In this document: piece by piece, positions 17,152 through 26,248 of the stretch
Layout: every line of letters begins with the position of its first letter
Numbering within the stretch: the first letter of the stretch is position 1
Assembly (NCBI GenBank): GCA_003280135.1
Contig: QCFW01000002.1
Span: 104,594 to 168,593, forward strand
Length of the DNA stretch: 64,000 bases
Direction: 5' to 3'
DNA from: Prochlorococcus sp. AG-363-N16
GTDB lineage: Bacteria > Cyanobacteriota > Cyanobacteriia > PCC-6307 > Cyanobiaceae
Notes under the pieces: model-generated
Told to the model about the DNA's origin: nothing
The model's database searches: none
Seen by the model: only the letters and a program-made list of their open reading frames with translations
Made by a program: the position numbers and the translations under genes

Positions 17152-18522
17152 ATGAAAACCATTGTATTTGATGATGATCCTACTGGATCTCAAACTGTTC
17201 ATAGTTGCACTCTCTTACTGCAGTGGGATAGAGATGAGTTGGTAAAGGCTTTAAGAAAAAACTCTTTATTATTCATACTTGGAAATACAAGATCTTTAAC
17301 ACCTGATGTAGCAAAACAAAGAACTAGAGAGATTTGCAATGCACTACTATCAGCTTTACAGGAAAATAAACTTTTGTTAGAAGATGTTTTTATTGTTAGT
17401 AGAGGTGATTCAACTCTTAGAGGACATGGTTTTTTAGAACCTTATACTATTAATGAAGAATTAGGTCCTTTTGACGGTACTTTTCACATACCTGCATTTT
17501 TTGAAGGTGGTCGTGTAACTATTCAAGGAATTCATTTGCTAAATAATATTCCAGTTCATAAAACTTCTTTTGCAAAGGATAAGATATTTAGTTATTCAAC
17601 TAGTTTTTTACCTGACTGGCTTGAAGAAAAAAGTGATGGCAAAATTAAGTCAGAGAATGTTATTATTCTTTCTATTGATAAATTGGAAAATGCTAGCAGA
17701 TGTGATAAAGGTATGAATTCGTTGATTAAAGATTTATCAAGTTTATCTGCAAATCAGCCAGTTATTGTTGATGCTAGTAAATCAATTCATCTTGAAACTT
17801 TATGCTATGCAGTTAAAGCATTAAAGGGAGAAAAAAGGTTTTTATTTCGCTCTTCTGCAAGCTTCGTTAATAGTTTAGCTGATATAAAAAGTGATATCAA
17901 TAAAGGGAAAGAATTCTTATCCTTAAATTCTCAACCTATTCAATCTGAAATAAAACCAGGCTTAGTTATTGTAGGTTCCCACGTCTCATTGGCTAATAAA
18001 CAACTAGAGTTTTTACTTAGGGAAGAGAAGTGCTTAGGCATTGAATTACCTGTCCAAGAAGTTTTGCGATTTTTTAAAGGACAAGGTTCTGAAGAATTAA
18101 TGCTTGATTTTCAAAAAGCATGTATAGATAACATTAAAAATGTTTTAGATCAAAATAAGACTCCTGTTTTTTATACAACTAGAGAAGAATTGGGCTTTTC
18201 ATCGAAATGCATCAGGATGGAGTTTGGAAATTTTTTAGGAAATTTTATGGCTAATGTTTCTTCTAAGTTAGTTGATCGCTTAGGTTATATTATAAGTAAG
18301 GGTGGCACAACTACTAATAATTTATTAACGGAGGGATTTCAAGCTAAATATATCAATTTAAAAGGTCAAATCATGCCAGGCCTGTCATTAGTTTGTTTAC
18401 CTCAGAAGACTTTCAGAAAAGAATTCCCAATTATCACATTTCCTGGTAACTTGGGAGATCGATATACTCTCTATAAGGCCTGGAAAATCATGGAATCTCA
18501 GGGGCAAAACTTATCAACTTAG
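17152..18522 (+). CDS. Four-carbon acid sugar kinase family protein (DUF1537)
   Basis: Proteins of this family phosphorylate D-erythronate, L-threonate and related four-carbon sugar acids. The 456-residue product has the N-terminal aspartate-rich substrate-domain motif FDDDPTGSQTVHSC, the VSRGDSTLRGH motif near residue 84, and a C-terminal nucleotide-binding region with VIVGSHVSLAN, KGGTTTNNLL and ITFPGNLGD. Length is close to the family norm of about 420. Usual partners in bacteria are a 4-phospho-dehydrogenase and an aldolase, and none is adjacent here. Instead it follows two hydroxyacid dehydrogenases. Its real substrate is unknown; the family call is good. Confidence 0.85.
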   Translation: MKTIVFDDDPTGSQTVHSCTLLLQWDRDELVKALRKNSLLFILGNTRSLTPDVAKQRTREICNALLSALQENKLLLEDVFIVSRGDSTLRGHGFLEPYTINEELGPFDGTFHIPAFFEGGRVTIQGIHLLNNIPVHKTSFAKDKIFSYSTSFLPDWLEEKSDGKIKSENVIILSIDKLENASRCDKGMNSLIKDLSSLSANQPVIVDASKSIHLETLCYAVKALKGEKRFLFRSSASFVNSLADIKSDINKGKEFLSLNSQPIQSEIKPGLVIVGSHVSLANKQLEFLLREEKCLGIELPVQEVLRFFKGQGSEELMLDFQKACIDNIKNVLDQNKTPVFYTTREELGFSSKCIRMEFGNFLGNFMANVSSKLVDRLGYIISKGGTTTNNLLTEGFQAKYINLKGQIMPGLSLVCLPQKTFRKEFPIITFPGNLGDRYTLYKAWKIMESQGQNLST

Positions 18523-18523
18523 T

Positions 18524-19948
18524 TTAGTATCTATCAATAATTGAATTAGCAAAACCACTACAACTTACAGGTTCGACGTGTGGTTGCATGAGGCGAGCTA
18601 AATCATAAGTTACTTTTTTATCTTCTATACATTTACTGAGTCCATTAGTAATTAACTTTGCAGCCTCTCCCCAACCTAAATATTCCAACATCATTACACC
18701 ACTTAGTATGACTGAACCAGGATTGATACGATCAAGGCCTGCATGTTTCGGTGCAGTTCCATGAGTGGCTTCAAAAATGGCTGCATTGTCTCCAATATTT
18801 GCCCCAGGAGCCATACCAAGCCCCCCTACGATTGCCGCTGCAGCATCTGAAATATAATCTCCATTGAGATTAAGAGTTGCAAGAATTGAATATTCTTCTG
18901 GTCTAGTTTGGATTTGTTGAAAAATACTATCAGCTATTCGATCATCGATTAATACCATTTCACGCCATTTTCCTGCCCCATGTGTTGAATGTATCTTTTC
19001 AATAACTGACTGGACTTCTTTGCAAATTTGATCCTTTTTTTCTGTTGTTAATGCATCAAAACCAGGTTCAATCATTGCTGCATTTTTTTCTATGCTTATC
19101 TTTTCTTCTTTATCTAAATTAGAAAGGATCCAGCTTTCTCTTTCGGTTATACAAACATCACGAAATTCAGTAGTTGCTAATTCATAACCCCAGTCTCTAA
19201 AGGCCCCTTCGGTGAATTTCATAATATTGCCTTTATGGACCAAAGTTACATGTCTTTTTTTCCCTTCGAGTTTTAAGGCATGCTGTATGGCTCTTCTGAT
19301 ATGTCTTTGACTACCCAGTTTGCTCACAGGTTTAATGCCAATTCCTGATCCTTCTGGAATTTGTTTGTTTTTGATCCCTTTGCTCAAAGGAATCACTTCA
19401 TTATTTAAATACTCTCTTAAATTGCTGCCTATTTGATCATTTGCGTCCCATTCAATTCCCATATAAATGTCTTCAGTATTTTCTCTGTATACAATTACAT
19501 CTAAATCTTCCGGTCGTTTGTGAGGACTTGGTGTGCCGTTGTAATAGCGACAAGGCCTTATGCAGCTGTAAAGATCAAAGATTTGCCTTAGAGCAACATT
19601 TAAAGATCTGATCCCCCCGCCAATTGGAGTCGTTAATGGTCCTTTAATCGCCACTCCATATTTTTTTATTGCTTCAATAGTGTCATTAGGTAGATATTGA
19701 AAGGTTCCATAGAGATCACATGCTTCATCTCCGGCATAGACCTTGAACCATTGAATTTTTCGTTCTTCTCCATATGCTTTTAATATTGCTGCATCTATCA
19801 CTTTTTGGGTGGCAGGCCATATGTCAACGCCTGTTCCATCGCCTCGTATAAAAGGAATAATCGGATTATTTGGAACTTCTGGCAAACCCTTAACAAATTT
19901 GATGATTGAACCTTTGCTTGGGGGAATAATTTTTTCGAAGTCAGCCAT
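18524..19948 (-). CDS. icd: Isocitrate dehydrogenase, NADP-dependent
   Basis: Converts isocitrate to 2-oxoglutarate with NADP, supplying the carbon skeleton for ammonium assimilation in cyanobacteria. The 474-residue protein shows FIRGDGTGVDIWPAT near the start, RSLNVALRQIFDLYSC (the substrate-binding serine region), a TEDIYMGIEW motif, and the nucleotide region GDNAAIFEATHGTAPKHAG. This is the E. coli-type monomer fold with a modest cyanobacterial extension. The start is the ATG at 19948. It converges on the DUF1537 kinase with one base between stops. I looked for an NtcA box (GTA-N8-TAC) upstream and did not see a convincing one. Confidence 0.98.
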   Translation of the reverse strand: MADFEKIIPPSKGSIIKFVKGLPEVPNNPIIPFIRGDGTGVDIWPATQKVIDAAILKAYGEERKIQWFKVYAGDEACDLYGTFQYLPNDTIEAIKKYGVAIKGPLTTPIGGGIRSLNVALRQIFDLYSCIRPCRYYNGTPSPHKRPEDLDVIVYRENTEDIYMGIEWDANDQIGSNLREYLNNEVIPLSKGIKNKQIPEGSGIGIKPVSKLGSQRHIRRAIQHALKLEGKKRHVTLVHKGNIMKFTEGAFRDWGYELATTEFRDVCITERESWILSNLDKEEKISIEKNAAMIEPGFDALTTEKKDQICKEVQSVIEKIHSTHGAGKWREMVLIDDRIADSIFQQIQTRPEEYSILATLNLNGDYISDAAAAIVGGLGMAPGANIGDNAAIFEATHGTAPKHAGLDRINPGSVILSGVMMLEYLGWGEAAKLITNGLSKCIEDKKVTYDLARLMQPHVEPVSCSGFANSIIDRY

Positions 19949-20108
19949 TAATCTTTACTTTGCTGCTTAAGTCATTTAAATGACAATATTACTTCTTGGG
20001 TAAATTTTGACGAAATCAACTGTTGATCATGAAATTTAGGTTGCGTTCATTATCAGTATTTATAAAATTTTAATAAGACCTTTATTTTAAGCTTGAGGAA
20101 TTTCTTTT

Positions 20109-20537
20109 GTGAATGCTGCCAACCAAGTTCAAAGCGTTGATATTGCTAAGACTCTTGCTTCTATTGGAACTTTAGTTAGAAATTATTTTCCTGCTGCGGC
20201 TTTAAACCTTAGTCCTTGGAGAGATGATCCTCAAACAAGATTTTGGGTTGGTGAGGAAACACTTGATCTTGCTTTTCATTTTCCTGGTTGGACTCCAAAA
20301 CTACAGTGTAGAAGTTTATTGATACAGTTAAAGGTTTCAAAAGATGCAAACTCTTCCTTACCTCAGTTGTTAGGAATATTGATACGAGGAATGACTTTTG
20401 ATGGAGAGAGATGGCGCTTAGCCACAATTGGGGACTGGGAACCAAGGGGGTCTCATTTACCTAATTCTTTAGAGGTGAAGCAATTGCAATCAATATGCAG
20501 AGGGGTATTTGAACTTTTTCCTTCATATTCAATTTGA
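20109..20537 (+). CDS. Conserved cyanobacterial protein, unknown function
   Basis: A 142-residue soluble protein from a GTG at 20109. No named domain is recognised. Notable segments are RNYFPAAALNLSPWRDDPQTRFWVGEET and FDGERWRLATIGDWEPRG, with several conserved-looking Trp, Pro and Asp residues, so it appears to be a folded protein rather than a chance ORF. It lies upstream of the heme oxygenase gene, 69 bases from its start on the same strand. Function unknown; it may share a transcript with ho1, though nothing links it to bilin synthesis directly. Confidence 0.7.
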   Translation: MNAANQVQSVDIAKTLASIGTLVRNYFPAAALNLSPWRDDPQTRFWVGEETLDLAFHFPGWTPKLQCRSLLIQLKVSKDANSSLPQLLGILIRGMTFDGERWRLATIGDWEPRGSHLPNSLEVKQLQSICRGVFELFPSYSI

Positions 20538-20606
20538 TAGTCTTTTTAGATGTTTCACTTAAAATTAATTAGAGTATAGAGACGTCTTCATTTAGAGAGC
20601 TTGCAT

Positions 20607-21323
20607 ATGTCAATAGCTCTAGCAAAGCAACTTAGAGAAGGTACAAAAAAGTCTCACACCATGGCTGAGAATACTGGTTTTGTGAGTTGTTTTTTGAAAG
20701 GAGTAGTAGATAAAGGAACGTATAAAAATTTGCTGGTTGATCTATACCTTGTTTATTCAGCAATGGAAGATGAAATTACAAAACTTTCCCAGTCAGGAGA
20801 TCCATGCGTGGAAGCAATTTCTTATCCAGAGCTAAATAGGGTTGACTCTTTGAAGAAGGATTTGGCTTTTTTTTGCGGTACAAATTGGCTGGATGTATTA
20901 AATAACGCTTCTCCTTCAGCAAAGGCTTATGCAGAACGTATTCATTATGTTGCAAAAAATTCTCCGGAATTGTTAATAGGACATCATTACACAAGATATA
21001 TAGGTGATCTTTCTGGAGGTCAGATTTTGAAAAATATTGCTCAAAAGGCTATGAATTTATCGGATGGAAATGGATTAAGTTTTTATGAGTTTAATCTTAT
21101 AGATGATGAAAAAGCCTTTAAATTAAAGTATAGTGATAGACTTAATTCTCTTCAAATTAACCAAGGAATGGTTGACTTAATTGTCGAAGAAGCTAATTCT
21201 GCTTTTAAGTATAATATGGATATGTTTCAGGAGCTTGAAGGGAATTTAGTAGCTGCAATTGGAAAGGTTTTATTTTCATTTTTAACTCGGAAATCTCGTA
21301 TTGGAAGCACTGAACAAAATTGA
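20607..21323 (+). CDS. ho1: Heme oxygenase
   Basis: Opens heme to biliverdin IX-alpha, CO and iron using reduced ferredoxin; first step of bilin synthesis. The 238-residue all-helical protein has the proximal histidine in the N-terminal REGTKKSHTMAENT and the distal-helix glycine motif GDLSGGQIL. The start is the ATG at 20607, which leaves the open TTG at 20601 unused. It is followed on the same strand by pebA and pebB, forming a three-gene pathway from heme to phycoerythrobilin. Confidence 0.97.
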   Translation: MSIALAKQLREGTKKSHTMAENTGFVSCFLKGVVDKGTYKNLLVDLYLVYSAMEDEITKLSQSGDPCVEAISYPELNRVDSLKKDLAFFCGTNWLDVLNNASPSAKAYAERIHYVAKNSPELLIGHHYTRYIGDLSGGQILKNIAQKAMNLSDGNGLSFYEFNLIDDEKAFKLKYSDRLNSLQINQGMVDLIVEEANSAFKYNMDMFQELEGNLVAAIGKVLFSFLTRKSRIGSTEQN

Positions 21324-21391
21324 ATTTTATTGATATGAAAAAAATCAAATAATCTAATGAAATTAGTTAATTAAATTCAAAGAGTATATTT

Positions 21392-22108
21392 ATGCTTAAC
21401 ACATTATTAAATGATTTGAATAGAAATATATTAGATTGTGGAGGCAAAGAGTTAGAAATTTCTGATTACTTTAGAGAAAAAAAATCATTAAAGGGCGACT
21501 CTGTCATTAGAAGTTGGCTTTGGAGTGTTCCTGGTTTTAGAAGGTGGAGAGTTACAAGAATGGATGCTGGTGAAAAATTACAAGTTTTGAATTCTGTTGC
21601 ATATCCAGAATTTTCAAATGATATGCCTATTATGGGCATAGATATTTTATGGTTTGGTGTAAAACAAAAGTTAGTTGCAATATTAGATTTTCAGCCATTA
21701 TTACAAGATAAGGACTATTTTGATTTACATTTTCAAGGCTTGCAAGCAATTAAAAAAAGTTTTTCTGATTTCTCCAATTCAAATATTATGAATTCTTATG
21801 ATGTAAATAAATATTTCTCACCTTGGGTCCTTTTTTGTAGAGGAGGTCAATTTGAAATGAATAGTAGCTTACCTGTAATCTTTAATAGATTCCTTCAATC
21901 TTATTTAGATCATTACAAGCAATCTATGGAAATGAAGTCTAAAATTAGTATTGATGAGGTAAAGAGATTGCATATTTGTTATGATATTTATAACTCTGAG
22001 AGAGATCCTGCTCATGGGTTATTTAAAAGTTATTTTGGTAAAGATTGGGCAGATTCTTTCTTGAGTGAATTTCTTTTCCCTTATATGTCTTTAAAGGATC
22101 AAATCTAA
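21392..22108 (+). CDS. pebA: 15,16-dihydrobiliverdin:ferredoxin oxidoreductase
   Basis: Ferredoxin-dependent bilin reductase that reduces biliverdin IX-alpha at the 15,16 double bond, the first of two reductions toward phycoerythrobilin. The 238-residue protein belongs to the HY2/PcyA family, with FRRWRVTRMDAGEKLQVLNSVAYP, MPIMGIDILWFG, a DFQPLL segment, and a conserved C-terminal ERDPAHGLFKSYFGKDWAD. Order ho1-pebA-pebB and similarity of the two reductases support the specific call. It stops 14 bases before pebB, consistent with co-transcription and the known metabolite channelling between the two enzymes. Confidence 0.94.
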   Translation: MLNTLLNDLNRNILDCGGKELEISDYFREKKSLKGDSVIRSWLWSVPGFRRWRVTRMDAGEKLQVLNSVAYPEFSNDMPIMGIDILWFGVKQKLVAILDFQPLLQDKDYFDLHFQGLQAIKKSFSDFSNSNIMNSYDVNKYFSPWVLFCRGGQFEMNSSLPVIFNRFLQSYLDHYKQSMEMKSKISIDEVKRLHICYDIYNSERDPAHGLFKSYFGKDWADSFLSEFLFPYMSLKDQI

Positions 22109-22122
22109 TCCTTATTAAAGTT

Positions 22123-22896
22123 ATGAATCATAGGCGTATTAATAGTCTTGATAAATTAGATATTGATAAATGGAATTGGCAGTGGTTTATGGATTCTATT
22201 ATTCAATACTTTTCTATTTTTGATCCTAAACCTTTTCCAATCCCTCCATTATTTCTTAATAAGGAAGAGTTCATAGGAAACAAAAAGGAAAGTATAGCCA
22301 GAACATTTACCTGGGCATGCCAAACTCGGAAGATCTGGAAAGCTAGAGCAGTATGTGTGGATGCAGATAAAAGAGCCTCAGTGCTTAATTTTGTTGCAAC
22401 TCCTAATTGTCATTATGATCTTCCTTTTTTTGGTGCGGATTTTGTAACTTTACCTGCAGGACATCTATTGGCATTAGATTTGCAACCTGCTTTAAAAAAT
22501 GATTTAACTCATACAGAAAATGTATGGAAAAGATTAATTCCTATTCATAAAAAGTGGCAATCTTTACTACCTTATGGAGGCCCTATACCTATAGAGGCTA
22601 AACCCTTTTTTTCTCCAGGTTTTCTTTGGACCAGGATACCTTTAGGTTCTGAAGGAGATAGGATTCTTGAAGAAGTTTTGAAACCTGCATTTATAGATTA
22701 CCTTGATCTTTATATAGACTTAATTAATCAATCCAAAGAAGTAGAAGAGCAAAGAGCTTTTCAGATTTTGCAAGGACAAAGACATTATATGAATTATAGA
22801 GCTAAGAAAGATCCAGCACGTGCCATGTTGCAAAATTTTTATGGGAAAGAGTGGACCGAAGAGTATATAAATAGAGTTCTTTTTGACTTAGAATAA
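22123..22896 (+). CDS. pebB: Phycoerythrobilin:ferredoxin oxidoreductase
   Basis: Second bilin reductase, turning 15,16-dihydrobiliverdin into phycoerythrobilin. The 257-residue protein shares the family pattern with pebA: WKARAVCVDADKRASVLNFVATP, DLPFFGADFVTLPAGHLLALDLQP and the C-terminal KDPARAMLQNFYGKEWTEEY. Start is the ATG at 22123. Low-light Prochlorococcus are known to keep a residual phycoerythrin and this pathway, so the cassette is not surprising, but no phycobiliprotein gene is present in the window. A phosphatase gene follows 32 bases downstream. Confidence 0.95.
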   Translation: MNHRRINSLDKLDIDKWNWQWFMDSIIQYFSIFDPKPFPIPPLFLNKEEFIGNKKESIARTFTWACQTRKIWKARAVCVDADKRASVLNFVATPNCHYDLPFFGADFVTLPAGHLLALDLQPALKNDLTHTENVWKRLIPIHKKWQSLLPYGGPIPIEAKPFFSPGFLWTRIPLGSEGDRILEEVLKPAFIDYLDLYIDLINQSKEVEEQRAFQILQGQRHYMNYRAKKDPARAMLQNFYGKEWTEEYINRVLFDLE

Positions 22897-22928
22897 ATCT
22901 CATACAAGAATTAATTCTTTAGAAAATT

Positions 22929-23402
22929 ATGAAAACGAAAGTTTTGTTTGTTTGTCTTGGAAATATTTGTCGTTCCCCAGCAGCAGAAGCTGTTTTAGTA
23001 CACTTTTTAAACCTTAAAAAGCTGGAAAATAATTTTGTTGTTGATTCCGCTGGGACTGGGGGATGGCACGTAGGTAGGAATGCAGATGAACGAATGCAAG
23101 CTGCTGCTTTAAAAAGGGGAATTCACATTACAAGTAAAGCAAGGCAAATAGCTCTTAGTGATTTTGATGAATTTGATTTTATCTTGACAATGGATGATTC
23201 AAATTTGGCTGATGTTAAGGCACTTTCGCAAGAGTTAGGTAAACCTTTTAAATCTAAGATTAAAGCTTTAATGAGTTTTGCAAATAAAACTGATATTACT
23301 GAAGTTCCAGATCCTTATTATGGAGGTAGTAGTGGGTTTGATGAGGTATTGGATTTATTAGAAGATGCTATTAATGGTTTATTAGATCATATTAAAGATT
23401 AA
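22929..23402 (+). CDS. Low-molecular-weight protein-tyrosine phosphatase family protein
   Basis: Small phosphatase with the active-site P-loop CLGNICRSPAAEAV at residues 8-21, where the cysteine and arginine of Cx5R(S) are intact, and the general acid aspartate in PDPYYGG near residue 123. 157 residues is typical. Substrate is unknown; relatives dephosphorylate tyrosine in kinases that control polysaccharide export, or phospho-arginine. It lies on the same strand as the peb genes and its stop overlaps the convergent panC/cmk by four bases. Confidence 0.93.
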   Translation: MKTKVLFVCLGNICRSPAAEAVLVHFLNLKKLENNFVVDSAGTGGWHVGRNADERMQAAALKRGIHITSKARQIALSDFDEFDFILTMDDSNLADVKALSQELGKPFKSKIKALMSFANKTDITEVPDPYYGGSSGFDEVLDLLEDAINGLLDHIKD

Positions 23403-24946
23403 TTGCTTGACCATACTTCTTGAGGTATCTCTATTCTAAAAAGTTCAATTAAAGTTTCTACAACTTCGTCAATATTCATACCATCAGTAATAACTTCTTT
23501 TGCATCATTAGATTTTCTTAAAGGAGCAATATCTCTATTGGAATCAAGTTCATCTCTTGTCTTAATTTGTTTTTCTAACTCTATTAATGATGGAACTGTA
23601 AAACCTTTTTTCTTTAAGTCTAAAGACCTTCTTCTTGCTCTTTCTTGAGTGGATGCCGTAAGAAAAATTTTTAATTCTGCATCAGGAAATACAGCAGTTC
23701 CAATATCTCTTCCTTCTGCTACAAGTCCTCCAGACTTACCGAATTTTTTTTGCTGATTAGTAAGTTTTTTTCGTACACAACCATGCGCTGCAACTATTGA
23801 AACAGATTCTGTCACTTTAGGAGATCTAATGAAATCAGTAATATCTTGTTTATTAATAATTATTGTTTGCATGCCACTTTTATCTAATTTCAGTTCTAGA
23901 TCTACAGTTTCAAGTACCTTTTCGATTTCCTTTTCATTTTTCAGGTCTATATTTCTACTTTGTAAAAGCCACGTCACTGCTCTATACATTGCTCCAGTAT
24001 CTAAATAAATCAGCCCAAGACTTTTAGCAAAAGCTTGAGTTACTGTGCTTTTTCCTGCTCCTGCGGGCCCATCAATTGCCACTATTGGTGCGCGCATCAT
24101 TAAAAAAGTGTGATCTATTAATCGAGTTTTGCCACACTTGACTGCTGCTGCAAGTAAAAATATCGATTTTGAATTGATAATTGGATTTAAAGAAGTTTTA
24201 TCAACAGCTTCTACATATTCAACTTGTAAACTTTTTCTCTCTAAAGAAGATTTAATTTCTTTGATATTTAATAATTTCTTTTTTTTATAAATTCTAGCTG
24301 CTTCTTCCAGAATTTTAGGGAGCGCTTCTGCAGAAACTCTTTCAACTTGATTGAGATGTTTATTTCTTGAACTGAAAGCTAGACCATTCTTATCTCTGAA
24401 GGTAGATATACCTTTTAACTTTATTGGCAAATTAAAGTCTTGAATAAGCTGACGAATAATTATATATTGCTGCCAATCCTTTTCTCCAAGGAAAAGTATG
24501 CTCGGTTTTACTAAGTTTAAAAGTCTTACTATTACTGTTGCAACACCATTAAAATGCCCTTTTCTTTTTGCACCACATAAAGATTTTTGCAGCTTTTCAG
24601 GAGCATTTATTTTGAAATGAGCTTCTTCTCCTCCTGGGAAGACATCATTAAAGGACGGTGCCCAAACAGCATCGGCTCCCGATTTCTCTGCAACGTTGCA
24701 GTCGTCTAATAAATTTCTAGGGTATTTTTCATAATCTTCCTCATTATTAAATTGAAGTGGATTGATAAATATGCTGACCAATACAATAGGAGGACTTTTA
24801 TCTTCACTTTTTTTAGCTGCTGCTATTAATTGACCATGTCCTAGATGTAAGCCACCCATTGTAGGGACAAAGTGGATTTGATTACTTTTTTGTTCATTCC
24901 GCCAACTTTGCAGTTCAGCGCTTGTTTTAAGAATGGTGAGAGTCAC
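23399..24946 (-). CDS. panC/cmk: Bifunctional pantothenate synthetase / cytidylate kinase
   Basis: A fusion protein of 515 residues. The N-terminal part is pantoate-beta-alanine ligase (FVPTMGGLHLGHGQLI, the HLGH nucleotide-binding motif; FLGEKDWQQ; AFSSRNKHL). From about residue 285 begins a full cytidylate kinase with the P-loop AIDGPAGAGKSTVTQAFAK, the GLIYLDTGAMYRAVTW motif and the EGRDIGTAVFPDAELKIFL motif. The two enzymes act in unrelated pathways (coenzyme A and CMP/dCMP phosphorylation), but this fusion is known in cyanobacteria. The start is a GTG at 24946. Both active sites look complete. Confidence 0.97.
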   Translation of the reverse strand: MTLTILKTSAELQSWRNEQKSNQIHFVPTMGGLHLGHGQLIAAAKKSEDKSPPIVLVSIFINPLQFNNEEDYEKYPRNLLDDCNVAEKSGADAVWAPSFNDVFPGGEEAHFKINAPEKLQKSLCGAKRKGHFNGVATVIVRLLNLVKPSILFLGEKDWQQYIIIRQLIQDFNLPIKLKGISTFRDKNGLAFSSRNKHLNQVERVSAEALPKILEEAARIYKKKKLLNIKEIKSSLERKSLQVEYVEAVDKTSLNPIINSKSIFLLAAAVKCGKTRLIDHTFLMMRAPIVAIDGPAGAGKSTVTQAFAKSLGLIYLDTGAMYRAVTWLLQSRNIDLKNEKEIEKVLETVDLELKLDKSGMQTIIINKQDITDFIRSPKVTESVSIVAAHGCVRKKLTNQQKKFGKSGGLVAEGRDIGTAVFPDAELKIFLTASTQERARRRSLDLKKKGFTVPSLIELEKQIKTRDELDSNRDIAPLRKSNDAKEVITDGMNIDEVVETLIELFRIEIPQEVWSSN

Positions 24947-25052
24947 TAGAAAAAATTATCAAGGGTTTGTTTTCAAAAAATTTTTGTTTTGAATATCAAA
25001 TAGTATTTACTGCATACTGGCTTAAAAAGTACCCACATAGGAAGATCACAAT

Positions 25053-26114
25053 ATGAGTAAAAGTGATTGCAGCAAAATTATGGATTACAAAACTGCAGGT
25101 GTTGATGTTCAGGCAGGTAGGGATTTTGTTGATCAAATCAGATCAAGTGTTGAAAGTACTTTTAGACCAGAGGTAATTGGAGGAATTGGCGGGTTTGGAG
25201 GCTTTATGCGTTTACCTGAGGGCATAGGGAAACCTGTATTGGTAGCAGGATCTGATGGTGTTGGAACAAAACTTGAATTGGCTCAAACATATAATTCTCA
25301 TTTTGGTGTTGGAATTGATTTAGTGGCAATGTGTATTAATGATGTCATTACAAGTGGAGCGAAACCATTATTTTTTCTTGATTATATTGCGACTGGTCAA
25401 TTAGGTCCTAGGGCTTTGTCTGAGGTTATAGATGGTATCTCAAATGCATGTAAAACATGTAATTGTTCACTTTTGGGAGGGGAGACTGCAGAAATGCCAG
25501 GTTTCTACTCAAAAGGTAAATATGACATGGCAGGTTTTTGTGTGGGTGTAGTTGATGAACCAAAAATCATTGATGGAAATTCAGTAAAACCTGGCGATCA
25601 AATTATTGGTTTAAAGAGCAGTGGCATTCATAGCAATGGATTTAGTCTAGTTCGGAAAGTTTTAGACATAAATAATGTAGATAATAAAACTATTTTTGGA
25701 TTGGATAATTCTCCATTAATTGAAGCTTTATTGAAACCTACAGAGTTATATTTCCCTGTCGTAAATTCTCTTTTAGATGAAGGTTTGGAGATTAAAGGTA
25801 TGGCTCATATAACCGGAGGTGGTTTACCTGAGAATTTACCAAGATGTTTGCCGAAGGGTTTAAATGGCTTTATTGATCAAAGTAGTTGGTCAATACCAGA
25901 GATATTTCTTTGGTTAAAAGATCATGGCAACGTTCCTATGATTGATCTTTGGAATACTTTTAATATGGGCATAGGATTTTGCTTAATTGTTTCTCCTAAA
26001 TATCTTGAACCAGTAATGGATCTTTCGAGATCTCAAGGCTTCTGTCCTTCGAGAATAGGCGTGATTCAAGAAGGAAATCTTAGTGATGGAGCACAATTGG
26101 TTGGTTTATTGTAG
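25053..26114 (+). CDS. purM: Phosphoribosylformylglycinamidine cyclo-ligase (AIR synthetase)
   Basis: Fifth step of purine synthesis, closing the imidazole ring with ATP. The 353-residue protein shows the family features: [71 protein letters not shown] and [20 protein letters not shown]-like ribosome-binding site precedes the ATG at 25053. It is divergent from panC/cmk with about 106 bases between starts. Confidence 0.98.
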   Translation: MSKSDCSKIMDYKTAGVDVQAGRDFVDQIRSSVESTFRPEVIGGIGGFGGFMRLPEGIGKPVLVAGSDGVGTKLELAQTYNSHFGVGIDLVAMCINDVITSGAKPLFFLDYIATGQLGPRALSEVIDGISNACKTCNCSLLGGETAEMPGFYSKGKYDMAGFCVGVVDEPKIIDGNSVKPGDQIIGLKSSGIHSNGFSLVRKVLDINNVDNKTIFGLDNSPLIEALLKPTELYFPVVNSLLDEGLEIKGMAHITGGGLPENLPRCLPKGLNGFIDQSSWSIPEIFLWLKDHGNVPMIDLWNTFNMGIGFCLIVSPKYLEPVMDLSRSQGFCPSRIGVIQEGNLSDGAQLVGLL

Positions 26115-26248
26115 GCAAGAATTTTGCATCGGAATTAAAAAACAATCAATTTTGCATTTCAATAAAGTACAATTGGATACTAGTATCTAAGGTAATGCAA
26201 GCCGAATATTTTTTCGGAAGCTGTGTAGCTAGATCTTGAATTAGTTCA

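Noticed and set aside
19949-20108. NtcA box (GTA-N8-TAC) upstream of icd
   Set aside because: The region has several GTA and TAC triplets but none in the right orientation and spacing.
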